Shown piece after piece: positions 45,648 through 54,650 of a DNA stretch of 64,000 nt (within the stretch, counting starts at the first letter, position 1; each line of letters opens with the position of its first letter). This DNA comes from Nostoc sp. CHAB 5834 (GTDB taxonomy: Bacteria > Cyanobacteriota > Cyanobacteriia > Cyanobacteriales > Nostocaceae): assembly GCA_020829485.1 (NCBI GenBank), contig JAIVFU010000005.1, positions 1-64,000 of the forward strand, in the 5' to 3' direction. The notes beneath the pieces were generated by a model, which had not been told where the DNA came from, ran no database searches, and saw only the letters and a list, made by a program, of their open reading frames with translations. The translations under genes and the position numbers were made by a program.

Positions 45648-46644
45648 AATTTCGCACCTCTTGGTTGTAGCGCGTCAAACTCTCCAGGTTTTTTTGCAAA
45701 TCCGCAGACGAGGGTTTGAGTGCTAACGTACCTAAATTTAATTCGTCTTGAAATTTCTTGATTTTGTCTCGACAAGTCTCCACATCACCGATAATTGAAT
45801 TCTCAATCAAATAATCTTCGTCGAAACAAATGTTTGTGCGATCGAATGGTTTTTGGTTGGGATTCGCACTATTCTGCAATACTTCAGCCGTATTAGCTTT
45901 CATTTTCTGGCTAAATTGGCGGATGAAAGGTAATGCCTCACTCACTGCTTCATCAAATGTTTTGGCAACATAAAAAAAGCGTGCCAGTACGAAGTTTTCC
46001 GCACCACTAGAATTTAAGGCTCGATATTTAGCAACAGTATCCTTCAATCTCTGTAGGGAGAATGGCGGCCCACCCATCAAGCTGAAGGAATGTTTAGCAG
46101 CAAACTCGATACCATCATCGCCGCCAGTGGCAACATACACTGGTACTTGACTCTGCAATGGTTTTGGGTAAATGGTTAAGCGATCGCATTGATAATACTT
46201 GCCATTAAATGATACATCAGTTTCATATAACAGCTTGTGAATCAGTGCGATCGCCTCTAGCATCCTGGGACGGGATTCACTTGGGAGTGTCGCAAAATGC
46301 TTATTTTGTTGGGGAAAGGGGCCGCCTTTGGCAACTCCAAATAATAATCGTCCATTGCACAGGTTATCCAGAGTGGCGATATCTTCCGCTACCCGAATCG
46401 GGTTATGGAATGGCAGTAACACCGCCGCAGTGCCTAATTGGATAGTTGAAGTCAGCACCGCCAAATGTGCCATTAACAGTAACATAGAGGGGCTGAGATT
46501 GGATTCACTAAAATGATGCTCACTCACCCAGGCTGACTCAAAACCTAAACTTTCTGCCTGTTTTATCAGCGTGACTTGCTCAAAGATGGCACGACGAGCA
46601 TCTTGGTGATGATTATCGTAATTGCAGAAAATTCCAGTTTTCAT
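45637..46644 (-). CDS. LLM class flavin-dependent oxidoreductase
   Basis: The 335-residue luciferase-like monooxygenase-family protein has a typical N-terminal strand and helix (ESLGFESAWVSEHHFSE), TSTIQLGTAAVLLPFHNPIRVAEDIATLDNL and VPVYVATGGDDGIEFAA. It would use FMNH2 or F420-type flavin with a substrate that cannot be guessed. The 11-base overlap with the downstream small gene shows co-translation. HIP1-type sites occur within it. Confidence 0.9.
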   Translation of the reverse strand: MKTGIFCNYDNHHQDARRAIFEQVTLIKQAESLGFESAWVSEHHFSESNLSPSMLLLMAHLAVLTSTIQLGTAAVLLPFHNPIRVAEDIATLDNLCNGRLLFGVAKGGPFPQQNKHFATLPSESRPRMLEAIALIHKLLYETDVSFNGKYYQCDRLTIYPKPLQSQVPVYVATGGDDGIEFAAKHSFSLMGGPPFSLQRLKDTVAKYRALNSSGAENFVLARFFYVAKTFDEAVSEALPFIRQFSQKMKANTAEVLQNSANPNQKPFDRTNICFDEDYLIENSIIGDVETCRDKIKKFQDELNLGTLALKPSSADLQKNLESLTRYNQEVRNYVF

Positions 46645-46692
46645 TACTTGCGTTAATACTTTGTGCTGGCTATTCTAGTGGTCGATAGGTTC

Positions 46693-46743
46693 GTAGTAAG
46701 CACGCTTTGTGCTTAAATATTTGAGGACTAAAGCCCCCACTAC
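46693..46743. repeat. GTAGT...GGACTAAAG...ACTAC dispersed repeat
   Basis: This copy of the repeat also found at 169-240 and 19514-19610 lies upstream of the LLM gene in the 136-base gap before the hypothetical gene at 46781. Confidence 0.6.
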
Positions 46744-46780
46744 AAACACCTTTACTCCTCTCAATTAATGCGATCAAAGA

Positions 46781-47146
46781 CTAATTTGCAACCCACTGTA
46801 ACTCCAACCATAAACGTGGGTTATTGTGTTTGATGTTCGACATCGGGTCGCGCAATAATCGTTTGGCATTCATGCAGACTACTTGTACTAGACCCATGCT
46901 GTCTGCTACTTCTCTGAGTATTTCTTTGTGGGCTTGCACACAGGAAATCATTTCGTCAGAGCAATAAATTCCTATATATTGCAAGCGTCTCGCAGGTCGT
47001 CCCCAAAAACAGGTAATGACTTTCACATAACACCCGTCTAGTAATTCTCCAACTTTTGGGTAGTAGTCATTGAGGACTCTTGTGAATTCTTTGGCTAAGA
47101 TATCTTCAGCAATCATTGGAACTGATATTTCTGTAGCGTCCATCAC
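46781..47146 (-). CDS. Hypothetical protein
   Basis: The 121-residue soluble protein starts MMDATEISVPMIAEDILAKE. It contains several cysteines (GCYVKVITCFWG, YCSDEMISCVQAH, VCMNAKRLL). No family is recognised. The frame and length look like a real gene, but nothing around it suggests a role. Upstream lies a 929-base non-coding stretch. Confidence 0.55.
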   Translation of the reverse strand: MMDATEISVPMIAEDILAKEFTRVLNDYYPKVGELLDGCYVKVITCFWGRPARRLQYIGIYCSDEMISCVQAHKEILREVADSMGLVQVVCMNAKRLLRDPMSNIKHNNPRLWLELQWVAN

Positions 47147-47424
47147 GCTATTTAATATAACATAATTTTATCAATAAAATATGACAAAATAGCCTAGCAG
47201 GCTTAAATAAAATATTAAGTATTACAAAAAAAAGAGGCATACATTGTTTAGTATCACCTCAGATTTGCGTAAAGCATCTTTATATTTAAATATCAAACCG
47301 CAACGCGAGAGTCATTCGTCTAAGGAGAAACCACGCCCACCCAACGGCTTTCTCAGGACATCGCAAGTGATGTGGTTTTAATTAGCCTGACATCATTAGT
47401 TTTTTCGCCCATAAAGGACAAGGT

Positions 47425-47505
47425 ATGTACAAAAAACTCTTTATCAAAGTATTGGTTTTAATACCCATAGCCTTGACGCATAGAATGATACTGTTGGCAA
47501 ATTAA
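47425..47505 (+). CDS. Possible 26-residue membrane peptide
   Basis: The frame MYKKLFIKVLVLIPIALTHR and six more residues has a basic start and a hydrophobic core, preceded by AAAGGACAAGGT as a possible Shine-Dalgarno sequence. Upstream sequence (about 47310-47395) could fold, but no known RNA family was recognised. No other gene is visible in 47147-48075 apart from the repeat at 47902. Confidence 0.3.
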   Translation: MYKKLFIKVLVLIPIALTHRMILLAN

Positions 47506-47901
47506 TAGGGAGTCTAAACCATCAGTCCAAATCCATTTTAATTTCTTTAATTTCAGTTCGTTTCAACGCACTTTAGCTATGAGCAATCAATTTATTGCAG
47601 GGCGGGAAAGCAACGCCAAACCGAGGTTTTAGGGATGGGGAGTTTAACAAGAAAGTAAATTGACCAACAGTCTCATGAAATTTGCAGCTATACGAGACTT
47701 TATCCACGCAGGTGGGTAAATAAACAAATTACTTGAGCAAATTGTTTTTCTTAGTCAGGGTAGGCGAACTACCCTGCGGGAAGCCGCAAAGCGTCTATGT
47801 TTGCAAGATTAAGCGCGATTTCTAATCGACAGGTATATTTGCAAAGGTGAGATGCTCCCAAATACTCTAATTATGAATTCAAAGAAAATGCATTTAAATA
47901 G

Positions 47902-48024
47902 CAATACAGTTCAGTTAAGGATTTTTGGTACTGATTTTAGACCTGTAGAGACGCGTTAGCGTAGCGGGACGAAGTACAATTTCGCGTCTCTACCAAGGTT
48001 TTTGAGCTTAACTGAACGGTATTG
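47902..48024. mobile_element. 123-bp miniature inverted-repeat element
   Basis: The ends CAATACAGTTCAGTTAA and TTAACTGAACGGTATTG match over 16 of 17 positions. An inner pair, GTAGAGACGCG and CGCGTCTCTAC, gives a second nested stem. It is non-coding and MITE-like. It is the clearest feature of the 929-base gap. Confidence 0.7.
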
Positions 48025-48075
48025 ATTTAAATAGCATATCTTAATATTGAATTCTAAATTTTGTCTTTTTAATTA

Positions 48076-48387
48076 TTATCGAGCATTACGTTCGCAAACT
48101 AAGACTTCTGCTACAATATCCGGCACATTTACAAAGTCCGTAAATCCTTCATAACCACGGATTGGTGATATAAATGTGTAGTTTGGATCGCACACCCCAT
48201 TGTCATATACTTGAATAAACCATCTATCGGGAAATCCTTCTACACCTAATTCTACAGTGTACCAACTCTCACCAATCAAACGAGAGTTAAAGATTGTAAA
48301 CCATTCCCGATTCTCTTCTGAAATATTCCAATCTGCCATCAGCAGTTCTAAAGCTATTTGTCCTGCATCCGTTGAAGTCAACAGCAT
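48076..48387 (-). CDS. Hypothetical protein (third of three-gene group)
   Basis: The 103-residue soluble protein contains GESWYTVELGVEGFPDRWFI and the ending VPDIVAEVLVCERNAR. It matches no named family by eye. It starts 2 bases after the stop of the preceding gene, so the group 48707-48390-48076 is likely an operon. Confidence 0.6.
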   Translation of the reverse strand: MLLTSTDAGQIALELLMADWNISEENREWFTIFNSRLIGESWYTVELGVEGFPDRWFIQVYDNGVCDPNYTFISPIRGYEGFTDFVNVPDIVAEVLVCERNAR

Positions 48388-48389
48388 TT

Positions 48390-48671
48390 TTACTCCTTAT
48401 TTGCGGCTTCAGTGTTTGCAACTTCAGGATTGGAAACTTCCGGGTATAAACCCAATTCCTTAGCTAGCTCACGCGCTACAAAAAATAAGAACTTAGCACC
48501 ATCTTGATTGCCTTCATGGGCAAACATAGTTGCTACTTGTAACATGGTTTCTACAAAGCCAGAATCAATCAATTCTGGTTTACTTTCCAAAACTTCTGGT
48601 TCTTGACCATTAGGGCATTTTAGTAGCTCATCAATCAGATTGAAATACAGTTGTTGGCGTTGTTCTGACAT
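48390..48671 (-). CDS. Hypothetical protein (second of three-gene group)
   Basis: The 93-residue helical protein begins MSEQRQQLYFNLIDELLKCP, a start resembling the N-terminal capping segment of some cyanobacterial TPR and CHAT proteins, followed by ELIDSGFVETMLQVA. It ends in an acidic, repetitive tail (EVSNPEVANTEAANKE). Its function is unknown. Confidence 0.6.
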   Translation of the reverse strand: MSEQRQQLYFNLIDELLKCPNGQEPEVLESKPELIDSGFVETMLQVATMFAHEGNQDGAKFLFFVARELAKELGLYPEVSNPEVANTEAANKE

Positions 48672-48706
48672 AGTAAGCTTCTTGATTTTAGTGAATTGTG
48701 AATTAG

Positions 48707-49129
48707 TTACTGTTCGATACTGTGCTGCCAGAGCCTTTCCAACATTTCAACTTGTTCTTTTAAAACAGCCGCACGATGAACAAGATATCTGTCGTAAAAA
48801 AGAATCCCTAACCCAACACAAATAGGGGTTAGCAAGAAGAACCATTGTAGGATTGTGGCAAATTTATATTGTTCAGCAACAGTCAGCATTTGATGAATCA
48901 CATTACGGTCAGAGGATTTAATGTTAGTCTGAGGGGAATGTGTACCCTCTGTCCGGGGAGCCAAGATAGGAGCATTTCTACTAGTCTTGTTAATTTCGCA
49001 GGCTAAATTCTGGGATTTTACTAACTCCAAATGTCGTTCCCAAACTATGCCAAATACTACTACTCCTGGAGAAAGCACTACTAATGTAACTACGCAAACT
49101 GTGAGAAGATTTAAAAGTTTGGCTTTCAT
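48707..49129 (-). CDS. Hypothetical membrane protein (first of three-gene group)
   Basis: The 140-residue protein has one hydrophobic segment near the N-terminus (about 8-28) and a second near 95-112, with a soluble loop of about 65 residues between and a helical tail. It probably spans the membrane twice. No family is recognised. It lies 35 bases before the next gene of the group. Confidence 0.6.
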   Translation of the reverse strand: MKAKLLNLLTVCVVTLVVLSPGVVVFGIVWERHLELVKSQNLACEINKTSRNAPILAPRTEGTHSPQTNIKSSDRNVIHQMLTVAEQYKFATILQWFFLLTPICVGLGILFYDRYLVHRAAVLKEQVEMLERLWQHSIEQ

Positions 49130-49616
49130 CTCGGCTCTCCCTTGCTAGGTAGTATGCACTCAGCAAGAAAATATCTTTTGCTGTTTATCTAAAGTAGTTA
49201 TATATTTCTACTTTTTAAACAGGTTTGATATTAAAATATGTGTAAATGGTAGTTTTACAATCGTTAGTTGCCAGTCATTTTTATAATTACCACTGACTAC
49301 TGACCACTGAAAAGTTACCAACCTTTTCACAAAACGTAGGATTAATTAGTCAGAAATAACGCACTCAGATTCAGAGAATGTGATTTCATCTTCCTTTCAA
49401 AAGAGAGATTAAGAAGTCCCCCCTAGTTCACTAAGCTTTCGCTCAGGAATGTTGGGGGGTAGAGGGGAATCTCTGCGTAAATCCTATACGATTTATATCA
49501 GCCGCTCTCCACAAAACAGTTTACCCTAGCCCTGTTAAGATTATTAAATTCATTAGAATAGTACTCAAAGCCCGTAATCCCTGCCTGATAAGTCTTACAA
49601 AAATTAATTGGGGTAT

Positions 49617-49680
49617 GGGTGCTAGTGTTTTTAGGATGGGGTTCTAGTGTTTACGAGGTGGGGTTCTGGTATTTATGCAC
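49617..49680. repeat. Three 21-22-bp imperfect tandem repeats upstream of cysK
   Basis: Units 49617-49637, 49638-49659 and 49660-49680 share GGGTTCTAGTGTTTA-like sequence. Nothing else is evident in the 1-kb gap 49130-50135, apart from a palindromic CCCCCC...GGGGGG stretch near 49420-49460. Confidence 0.55.
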
Positions 49681-50135
49681 TCAACTTCAAAGCAGTGTAG
49701 GCAATGATTAAGGACTGTTTTTGATGCAAATTTCGGCAAACAAAAACTGCACTCAAAAGTAAATATCAATGTCTTTTGATAAAGATAGACTAATAAATTA
49801 GAAAAAACAATTAAATGTTTAAAAAGTAAATCATATTTCTATAACAAATAGGAAATAATGGTAAAAATTATGCGTATATACATAATTTATGCCCAATAAG
49901 CAATAGTCAGCAATTCCAAATGGTAAAATACAAGTATGGCAAGCTAGCCTTCTGCTGAAGTGAGAATCAATGGGAACATCTGATAAAGGTTCTTCCTAAA
50001 CTTTCATATTTTGTGGTTTAGTTAGAATACATAGTATATGCACTCATTGACATTAAACTGCAAATTAAATACACAAAAGCTTATTGTTATAAGTAAATAC
50101 TCTGTACTAAGATTTAGGATTTTAGGAGTTCAATA

Positions 50136-51095
50136 ATGCGGATTGCTCAAGACATAACAGAACTGATTGGACGAACTCCTTTAGTTCAACTAAACAAGAT
50201 TCCTCAAGCTGAGGGAGTAGTAGCAAGGATAGTTGTCAAATTAGAAGGGATGAACCCAGCAGCTTCGGTGAAAGACCGCATTGGGTTAAGTATGGTACTC
50301 TCAGCAGAAGCGGCTGGTTCAATTGAGCCTGGAAAGACCATTTTAGTTGAGCCTACCTCTGGTAATACAGGAATTGCTCTGGCAATGGTAGCAGCAGCGC
50401 GTGGCTACCGTTTGATTTTGACAATGCCAGAGACAATGAGCCAAGAACGACGGGCTATGCTTAGAGCTTATGGTGCAGCTTTGGAGTTGACACCAGGCGT
50501 TGAAGGAATGCGGGGAGCTATTCGCAAAGCTGAAGAAATTGTGGCTAATACAAACGATGCTTTTATGCTGCAACAGTTCCGCAACCCTGCTAATCCCAAA
50601 GTTCACCAAGAAACCACCGCAGAAGAAATTTGGGCAGATACAGACGGGGAAGTAGATATCGTCATTGCTGGGGTAGGTACTGGTGGGACGATTACTGGGG
50701 TTGCAGAAGTACTCAAACAGCGTAAGGGGACTTTTAAAGCGATCGCAGTTGAACCCAGCAACAGCCCAGTTCTCTCAGGTGGTGAAGCCGGGCCACACAG
50801 AATTCAAGGTATTGGCGCTGGATTTATCCCCGATGTTCTCCGCCTAGAATTGGTTGATGAAGTAATTAGAGTCAGCGATGAACAAGCGATCGCTTATGGG
50901 CGACGTTTGGCAAAAGAAGAAGGCTTATTGTCTGGGATATCCTCTGGTGCAGCTTTGTGTGCTGCTATTCAAGTAGGTAAACGTCCAGAAAATGCCGGAC
51001 GTTTAATTGTAATGATTCAACCTTCCTTCGGCGAACGTTACCTCAGCACACCCATGTTTCAAGACTTATCCTTAGAAACTGCTGGAGTGCGTTAA
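50136..51095 (+). CDS. cysK: Cysteine synthase A
   Basis: This 319-residue PLP-dependent O-acetylserine sulfhydrylase has the PLP lysine Lys46 in [11 protein letters not shown], the substrate loop PTSGNTG, the phosphate loop GTGGTITG and the C-terminal GISSGAA. It makes cysteine from O-acetylserine and sulfide. A GGAGTT lies before the ATG. It has a long upstream non-coding region and a strong terminator hairpin downstream. Cysteine supply beside nif and iron-sulfur genes may be coincidental. Confidence 0.96.
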   Translation: MRIAQDITELIGRTPLVQLNKIPQAEGVVARIVVKLEGMNPAASVKDRIGLSMVLSAEAAGSIEPGKTILVEPTSGNTGIALAMVAAARGYRLILTMPETMSQERRAMLRAYGAALELTPGVEGMRGAIRKAEEIVANTNDAFMLQQFRNPANPKVHQETTAEEIWADTDGEVDIVIAGVGTGGTITGVAEVLKQRKGTFKAIAVEPSNSPVLSGGEAGPHRIQGIGAGFIPDVLRLELVDEVIRVSDEQAIAYGRRLAKEEGLLSGISSGAALCAAIQVGKRPENAGRLIVMIQPSFGERYLSTPMFQDLSLETAGVR

Positions 51096-51137
51096 GCAGA
51101 AAACCCTTGTAGAGACGTAGCACTGCTAGGTCTAAAG

Positions 51138-51177
51138 AATGTAGAGACGTAGCAGTGCTACGTCTCTACATTCTTTT
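51138..51177 (+). terminator. cysK terminator, copy of hupSL spacer hairpin
   Basis: Perfect 17-bp arms at 51138-51154 and 51156-51172 are followed by CTTTTT, a classical terminator shape. A truncated copy of the same hairpin precedes it (51109-51128). The 14-bp core and downstream flank also occur between hupS and hupL. Confidence 0.8.
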
Positions 51178-51187
51178 TCGGAGATGT

Positions 51188-51658
51188 CTAATGCTTACAG
51201 CCACCTTCCTTATGGTGTTTATGCCCATGATCGTTACCGTGGGAACAGCCTTGCAAATTCTCCTTCATGAGATTGTCGCTGATTTGTTGCAAGGATTCAT
51301 CCACAGCTTGTAAGCCAATCCAAGCATCAATCTTTTGGACATCAAATCCTACCTCGCGTTGTTCGCCTACTTCTAACAAAGGACGGCGAATCAACAACGG
51401 CTCTTTCAGCATCAGCGCCAAAGCGGTTTGTTCATCCACTTTTTCTGGAACCACCTCGCCAGATTTTATCTTGGGAGCGGAAGGATTAAACCATTCGGCT
51501 ACGGGGCGATCGCCAAAAAATGAACGCAACCGCTCAACTGTCCAAGCTTCTGTTAGCAGATTGTATGGTATCACCTCATGACCGGCAGCTGTTAGCAAAA
51601 CTTTTTGCTTAACACCACCTTTACAGCCTGGTTTGCTATAGAAAATTACCCTTGCCAT
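51188..51658 (-). CDS. nifO: NifO-like nitrogenase-associated ArsC/Spx-family protein
   Basis: The 156-residue thioredoxin-fold protein is of the ArsC/Spx family. It has YSKPGCKGGVKQKVLLTAAG (a single Cys in place of CxxC), a central FNPSAPKIKSGEV and EPLLIRRPLLEVGE. Nitrogenase-associated members (NifO) carry this pattern. The C-terminus is a Cys/His-rich tail (GCSHGNDHGHKHH..GGCKH), likely metal-binding. Converging cysK and this gene share the hairpin region. Its exact role is unknown. Confidence 0.85.
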   Translation of the reverse strand: MARVIFYSKPGCKGGVKQKVLLTAAGHEVIPYNLLTEAWTVERLRSFFGDRPVAEWFNPSAPKIKSGEVVPEKVDEQTALALMLKEPLLIRRPLLEVGEQREVGFDVQKIDAWIGLQAVDESLQQISDNLMKENLQGCSHGNDHGHKHHKEGGCKH

Positions 51659-51687
51659 GCAATTATCTCCTAATTACTCAATTGTTT

Positions 51688-51721
51688 GTAGTTGGCACTT
51701 TAGCGCTAAAGCGCCAACTAC
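51688..51721. repeat. Palindromic repeat upstream of nifO-like gene
   Basis: Arms 51688-51704 and 51705-51721 match in 16 of 17 positions with no loop. It lies between the nifO-like gene start and the cupin gene stop. Confidence 0.6.
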
Positions 51722-51753
51722 GAACTGATGAAATTAATCCTGACGATTCCTAA

Positions 51754-52365
51754 TTAAAAATTCCTAGCTTTATGGCTAACTGAGTCAAATTCAAATCTCT
51801 CATTTGGATCAGTTTCGCCATAGATATTAAAAGTCACAGTTGGTTCCTCACCCACTGCTTCTACGCTGTGAATTGCATCAGGAGTAAAGCTAATAATGTC
51901 TCCTGGAAATAGAGTTACTTCTCCAGTCTGTTCAATTTTGTCTGGGAATTCTGAGCTAGAGGTGCATCGCCAAAAACTATTTTTTTCCTGGCCTTTTAAC
52001 ACCGCCACTATTCCCCACGTTCCATGATTATGAATGGTTGATCGGGTTCCAGGTGCAAATGTTACTGTTTGCACCGTCAACGGAAAACCCAATTCATCAT
52101 ATAGGAGTAAAACAGAGCTTCCCGTTTTGGGCGAAGGTTCTAAATATTGACTCCGCACCCAGTAGGAATTTACTATCAAGCGCCGGACGAGCATTCGGAT
52201 TTCTGGTAGACAATTGGTTTCATCATCCGCATTATTGAGAACATCTTCGATCTCGGTTAAAAACCGATAAACACGATAGTTTTCTCTCAATAAATCCCAT
52301 GCTCTCACAGCTTTACAGGCTTGATGCTGACCATCCCCTGTTAGCAGCCAATCCCTACCTTTCAT
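51754..52365 (-). CDS. Cupin protein, cysteine dioxygenase-like
   Basis: This 203-residue protein has a C-terminal cupin (about 95-190): TIHNHGTWGIVAVLKGQE gives the two His and the Glu-like position, and DAIHSVEAVG gives the third His. The pattern resembles the cysteine dioxygenase / thiol dioxygenase superfamily, which oxidises thiols to sulfinates with Fe(II). The N-terminal 90 residues are helical. Its place near cysK suggests sulfur metabolism, but the substrate is not shown. Confidence 0.75.
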   Translation of the reverse strand: MKGRDWLLTGDGQHQACKAVRAWDLLRENYRVYRFLTEIEDVLNNADDETNCLPEIRMLVRRLIVNSYWVRSQYLEPSPKTGSSVLLLYDELGFPLTVQTVTFAPGTRSTIHNHGTWGIVAVLKGQEKNSFWRCTSSSEFPDKIEQTGEVTLFPGDIISFTPDAIHSVEAVGEEPTVTFNIYGETDPNERFEFDSVSHKARNF

Positions 52366-52395
52366 AACTTTTAAATTGATAGCTGAGAAGATTGG

Positions 52396-52509
52396 ATGAT
52401 CAGGATCGGAGAGACATTAGGAATCTTATTACCTCCAGGAAGTTTAGTAGGTATGGTGATAGGAGGAAAGATAGAGTTGCTATCAGTAGCTGCTCCTAAT
52501 AAGGAGTAA
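52396..52509 (+). CDS. Possible 37-residue small protein
   Basis: MIRIGETLGILLPPGSLVGM followed by VIGGKIELLSVAAPNKE is a glycine-rich, hydrophobic frame with no clear Shine-Dalgarno sequence. It may be a small protein or a remnant. The surrounding 52366-52715 otherwise contains only G/A-rich genomic repeats. Confidence 0.3.
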   Translation: MIRIGETLGILLPPGSLVGMVIGGKIELLSVAAPNKE

Positions 52510-52715
52510 GAGGAATATGATGTGGTAGATAACCAATTGTTCATGATTGTTCACTAAAAGGGAATTGGGAATGGGGCATTGGGAATTGGCAATTGGGAAT
52601 TGGGTATGGGTTATTCTCCTTGTGTCCTTGTCTCTCTTATTTACCCACTCCCTACAGACGCGATGAATCGCGTCTCTACAAGGCACATCGTCTTGTCGAG
52701 ATGTGCATTGACTAA

Positions 52716-53201
52716 TTAATCATCTTCTTCTGCTGGACGTGTCAAAATATCCAGGAGAATACCGGCTCCAAAATCATGCTTTTCGTCTATCTCTTTGACT
52801 TTGGTGCTGATTTCTTTTGCTTGTTCGATCGCTCCTAACTTTGCTAGTACTAATCCAGAAGCAGCATAAGCATTTAAGTACAATCGAATTTGTGGGTCTT
52901 CTTTGCGATTGACTAATATCGGCTTAAGTTGCTCCCAGTCATCAGGGAAGTTTTCTAGTTCTTTAATTTTATCTAATAATTTGACTGTTGTTTGTAGTGC
53001 AAGAGAATAATTATTCTTATAATAGAAAAATCTATATGCTGCTACCAACACATCTGTATTATCACCACTTTGTGCTAAAGCTTGTTGAATATATTTTTCT
53101 GATTCTGATGTGTTCTCCCAGCTTTGTGCAGCTAAAATTAATAGGTTTTTGATGTCATCTGGAACCTGGAACCATGAAAATTTGTTTGTATCAAGTTGCA
53201 T
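52716..53201 (-). CDS. Hypothetical helical (TPR-like) protein
   Basis: The 161-residue protein has helix pairs resembling TPR units (SEKYIQQALAQSGDNTDVL, AAYRFFYYKNNYSLALQTTV, YAASGLVLAKLGAIEQAKEI). The frame is open to 53258, but those 19 codons run through a genomic repeat (CCCATTCCC type), so MQLDTNKFSWF at 53201 was chosen. It is downstream of coxC on the same strand. Its function is unknown. Confidence 0.65.
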   Translation of the reverse strand: MQLDTNKFSWFQVPDDIKNLLILAAQSWENTSESEKYIQQALAQSGDNTDVLVAAYRFFYYKNNYSLALQTTVKLLDKIKELENFPDDWEQLKPILVNRKEDPQIRLYLNAYAASGLVLAKLGAIEQAKEISTKVKEIDEKHDFGAGILLDILTRPAEEDD

Positions 53202-53369
53202 ATTGGTAACTGGGGAGTGGGGAGTAGGGAATGGGGAGTGGGGGAGATGAGGGAGCATTCTATACCCTATTTAAAACTTACAATGAGAACCTATACTAAG
53301 GTAAAGACAAGAATAGCAATAGAAAGTAGGAAGTAGGAATATTCACCACTCCCTACTCCCTACTCCCCT

Positions 53370-53969
53370 TTAAAACAAAGTGAGAACGTACACCAAGGTG
53401 AATAAAACAATCCAAATAATGTCTACGAAGTGCCAGTAAATTTCTGTCATTTCGATGAAAGTATGATTGGTTGCAGAATATTCACCAGGAAGACGCGATC
53501 GCCACAATGCACGTAATATCAATAACAGTCCCACAAAAACGTGCAAACCGTGGAATCCTGTCATGATATAAAAGCAGTTGGCGAAGACGTTGGTAGTCAG
53601 TCCGTATCCTAATGTTGAATATTCATAAACTTGACCACCTAAGAAAATTGCCCCCATGATTGCGGTAATTGCGTACCACAGTTGCATTCCCTTGACGTTA
53701 TTCTTTTTAATCGCCGTATCACCGAAGTGAATGACGAAACTACTTGACACCAAAATAATGGTGTTAATTGTCGGCACAAGTAGTTCTACTTCGCTTCCTT
53801 CTGGAGGCCAAACTGCTGTAGTACCCCGAAAAAACAAATAAGTGGCAAAAAATCCCCCAAACATTAGGGATTCAGAAGCGAGGAACGTCAACAATCCCCA
53901 GACTCTTAAATCTGGATGTTCTTCGTGTCCTGCACTGTGATCTTCGCTTGTAGTTGTAGCTATAGTCAT
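53370..53969 (-). CDS. coxC: Cytochrome c oxidase subunit III
   Basis: The 199-residue subunit III has five hydrophobic segments. Family text includes LRVWGLLTFLASESLMFGGF, GVVL-type membrane helices and the ending FVDIIWIVLFTLVYVLTLF. The frame continues upstream to 54050, but MTIATTTSEDHSAG is the family N-terminus and was chosen. A 681-base spacer with two repeat elements separates it from coxA, unusually long for this operon. Confidence 0.93.
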   Translation of the reverse strand: MTIATTTSEDHSAGHEEHPDLRVWGLLTFLASESLMFGGFFATYLFFRGTTAVWPPEGSEVELLVPTINTIILVSSSFVIHFGDTAIKKNNVKGMQLWYAITAIMGAIFLGGQVYEYSTLGYGLTTNVFANCFYIMTGFHGLHVFVGLLLILRALWRSRLPGEYSATNHTFIEMTEIYWHFVDIIWIVLFTLVYVLTLF

Positions 53970-54111
53970 AGATTTTTTGACAATATTATCTGCTGCGTCT
54001 GTTGTGGAAGCTTGAATGAAGAATGAAGTCTGAAGCGGCAAAATTCTCATTCTTCATCCAAAATCCTTGTTTAACCAATTCACAAAAATCCTGATACATA
54101 TAGATTTCTCG

Positions 54112-54356
54112 TAGGGGCATGGTATTGCCCATAGGTGTCAACTTAACGTGAAAGCTGTGTCCCGCAAGGAACTGAAGTTCCAAGAATAATAGCGAAAGTC
54201 ATCTGAAGATGACTAAATATATATCCAAAAATCTTTAGTCTACTTGAGTAGACTTTAGCTAAAAGCCAAAGAACTTTAGTTCGAGGCGGGCGAGTCAGCT
54301 AACAGTTAAGCTACTTTTAGCTTAAGTTGACACCAATAGGCATTGCCATGCCCTTA
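54112..54356. mobile_element. 245-bp inverted-repeat element between coxA and coxC
   Basis: The end arms 54112-54146 and 54322-54356 match in 30 of 35 positions. The interior holds further palindromes (AGTCATCTGAAGATGACT and AGTCTACTTGAGTAGACT). It is non-coding. The stacked internal hairpins recall ends of IS200/IS605-type elements, but no transposase is present. Confidence 0.75.
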
Positions 54357-54430
54357 CCAGCGTATTTGTATCATTATTAAAGTGAAATGGTATTAACTCT
54401 TCACTTGTTCAAGAATTCTCAAAATTCCGA

Positions 54431-54556
54431 GTTCCGAGTTCCGAAGCTGAAGTTCCGAGTTCTGAAGCTGAAGTTCCGAGTTCTGAAGCTGAAGTTCCGA
54501 GTTCTGAAGCTGAAGTTCCGAGTTCTGAGGTTGAAGTTCCGAGTTCAGAACTCGGC
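54431..54556. repeat. 21-bp tandem repeat array between coxA and coxC
   Basis: Five units of GTTCCGAGTTCTGAAGCTGA plus one A run from 54431 to 54535, followed by a degenerate sixth. Each unit is built from 7-base subunits (GTTCCGA, GTTCTGA, AGCTGAA). Open frames through it are by-products of the 21-base period. Confidence 0.85.
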
Positions 54557-54650
54557 CTTTCTAGTTCCAAGCTTGAAGTTCCGAGTTCTCAAATCAAATC
54601 ACTAGAAATTGTAGTCAGCTTGAGAGCGATCGCATTACTCACTTTACTAC

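Noticed and set aside
54112..54356. A complete insertion sequence in the cox operon
   Set aside because: No transposase reading frame is present; only inverted repeats and palindromes are seen.
54387..54605. A 72-codon plus-strand frame with FRVLKLK repeats
   Set aside because: It reads a tandem repeat and has no Shine-Dalgarno sequence or homology.
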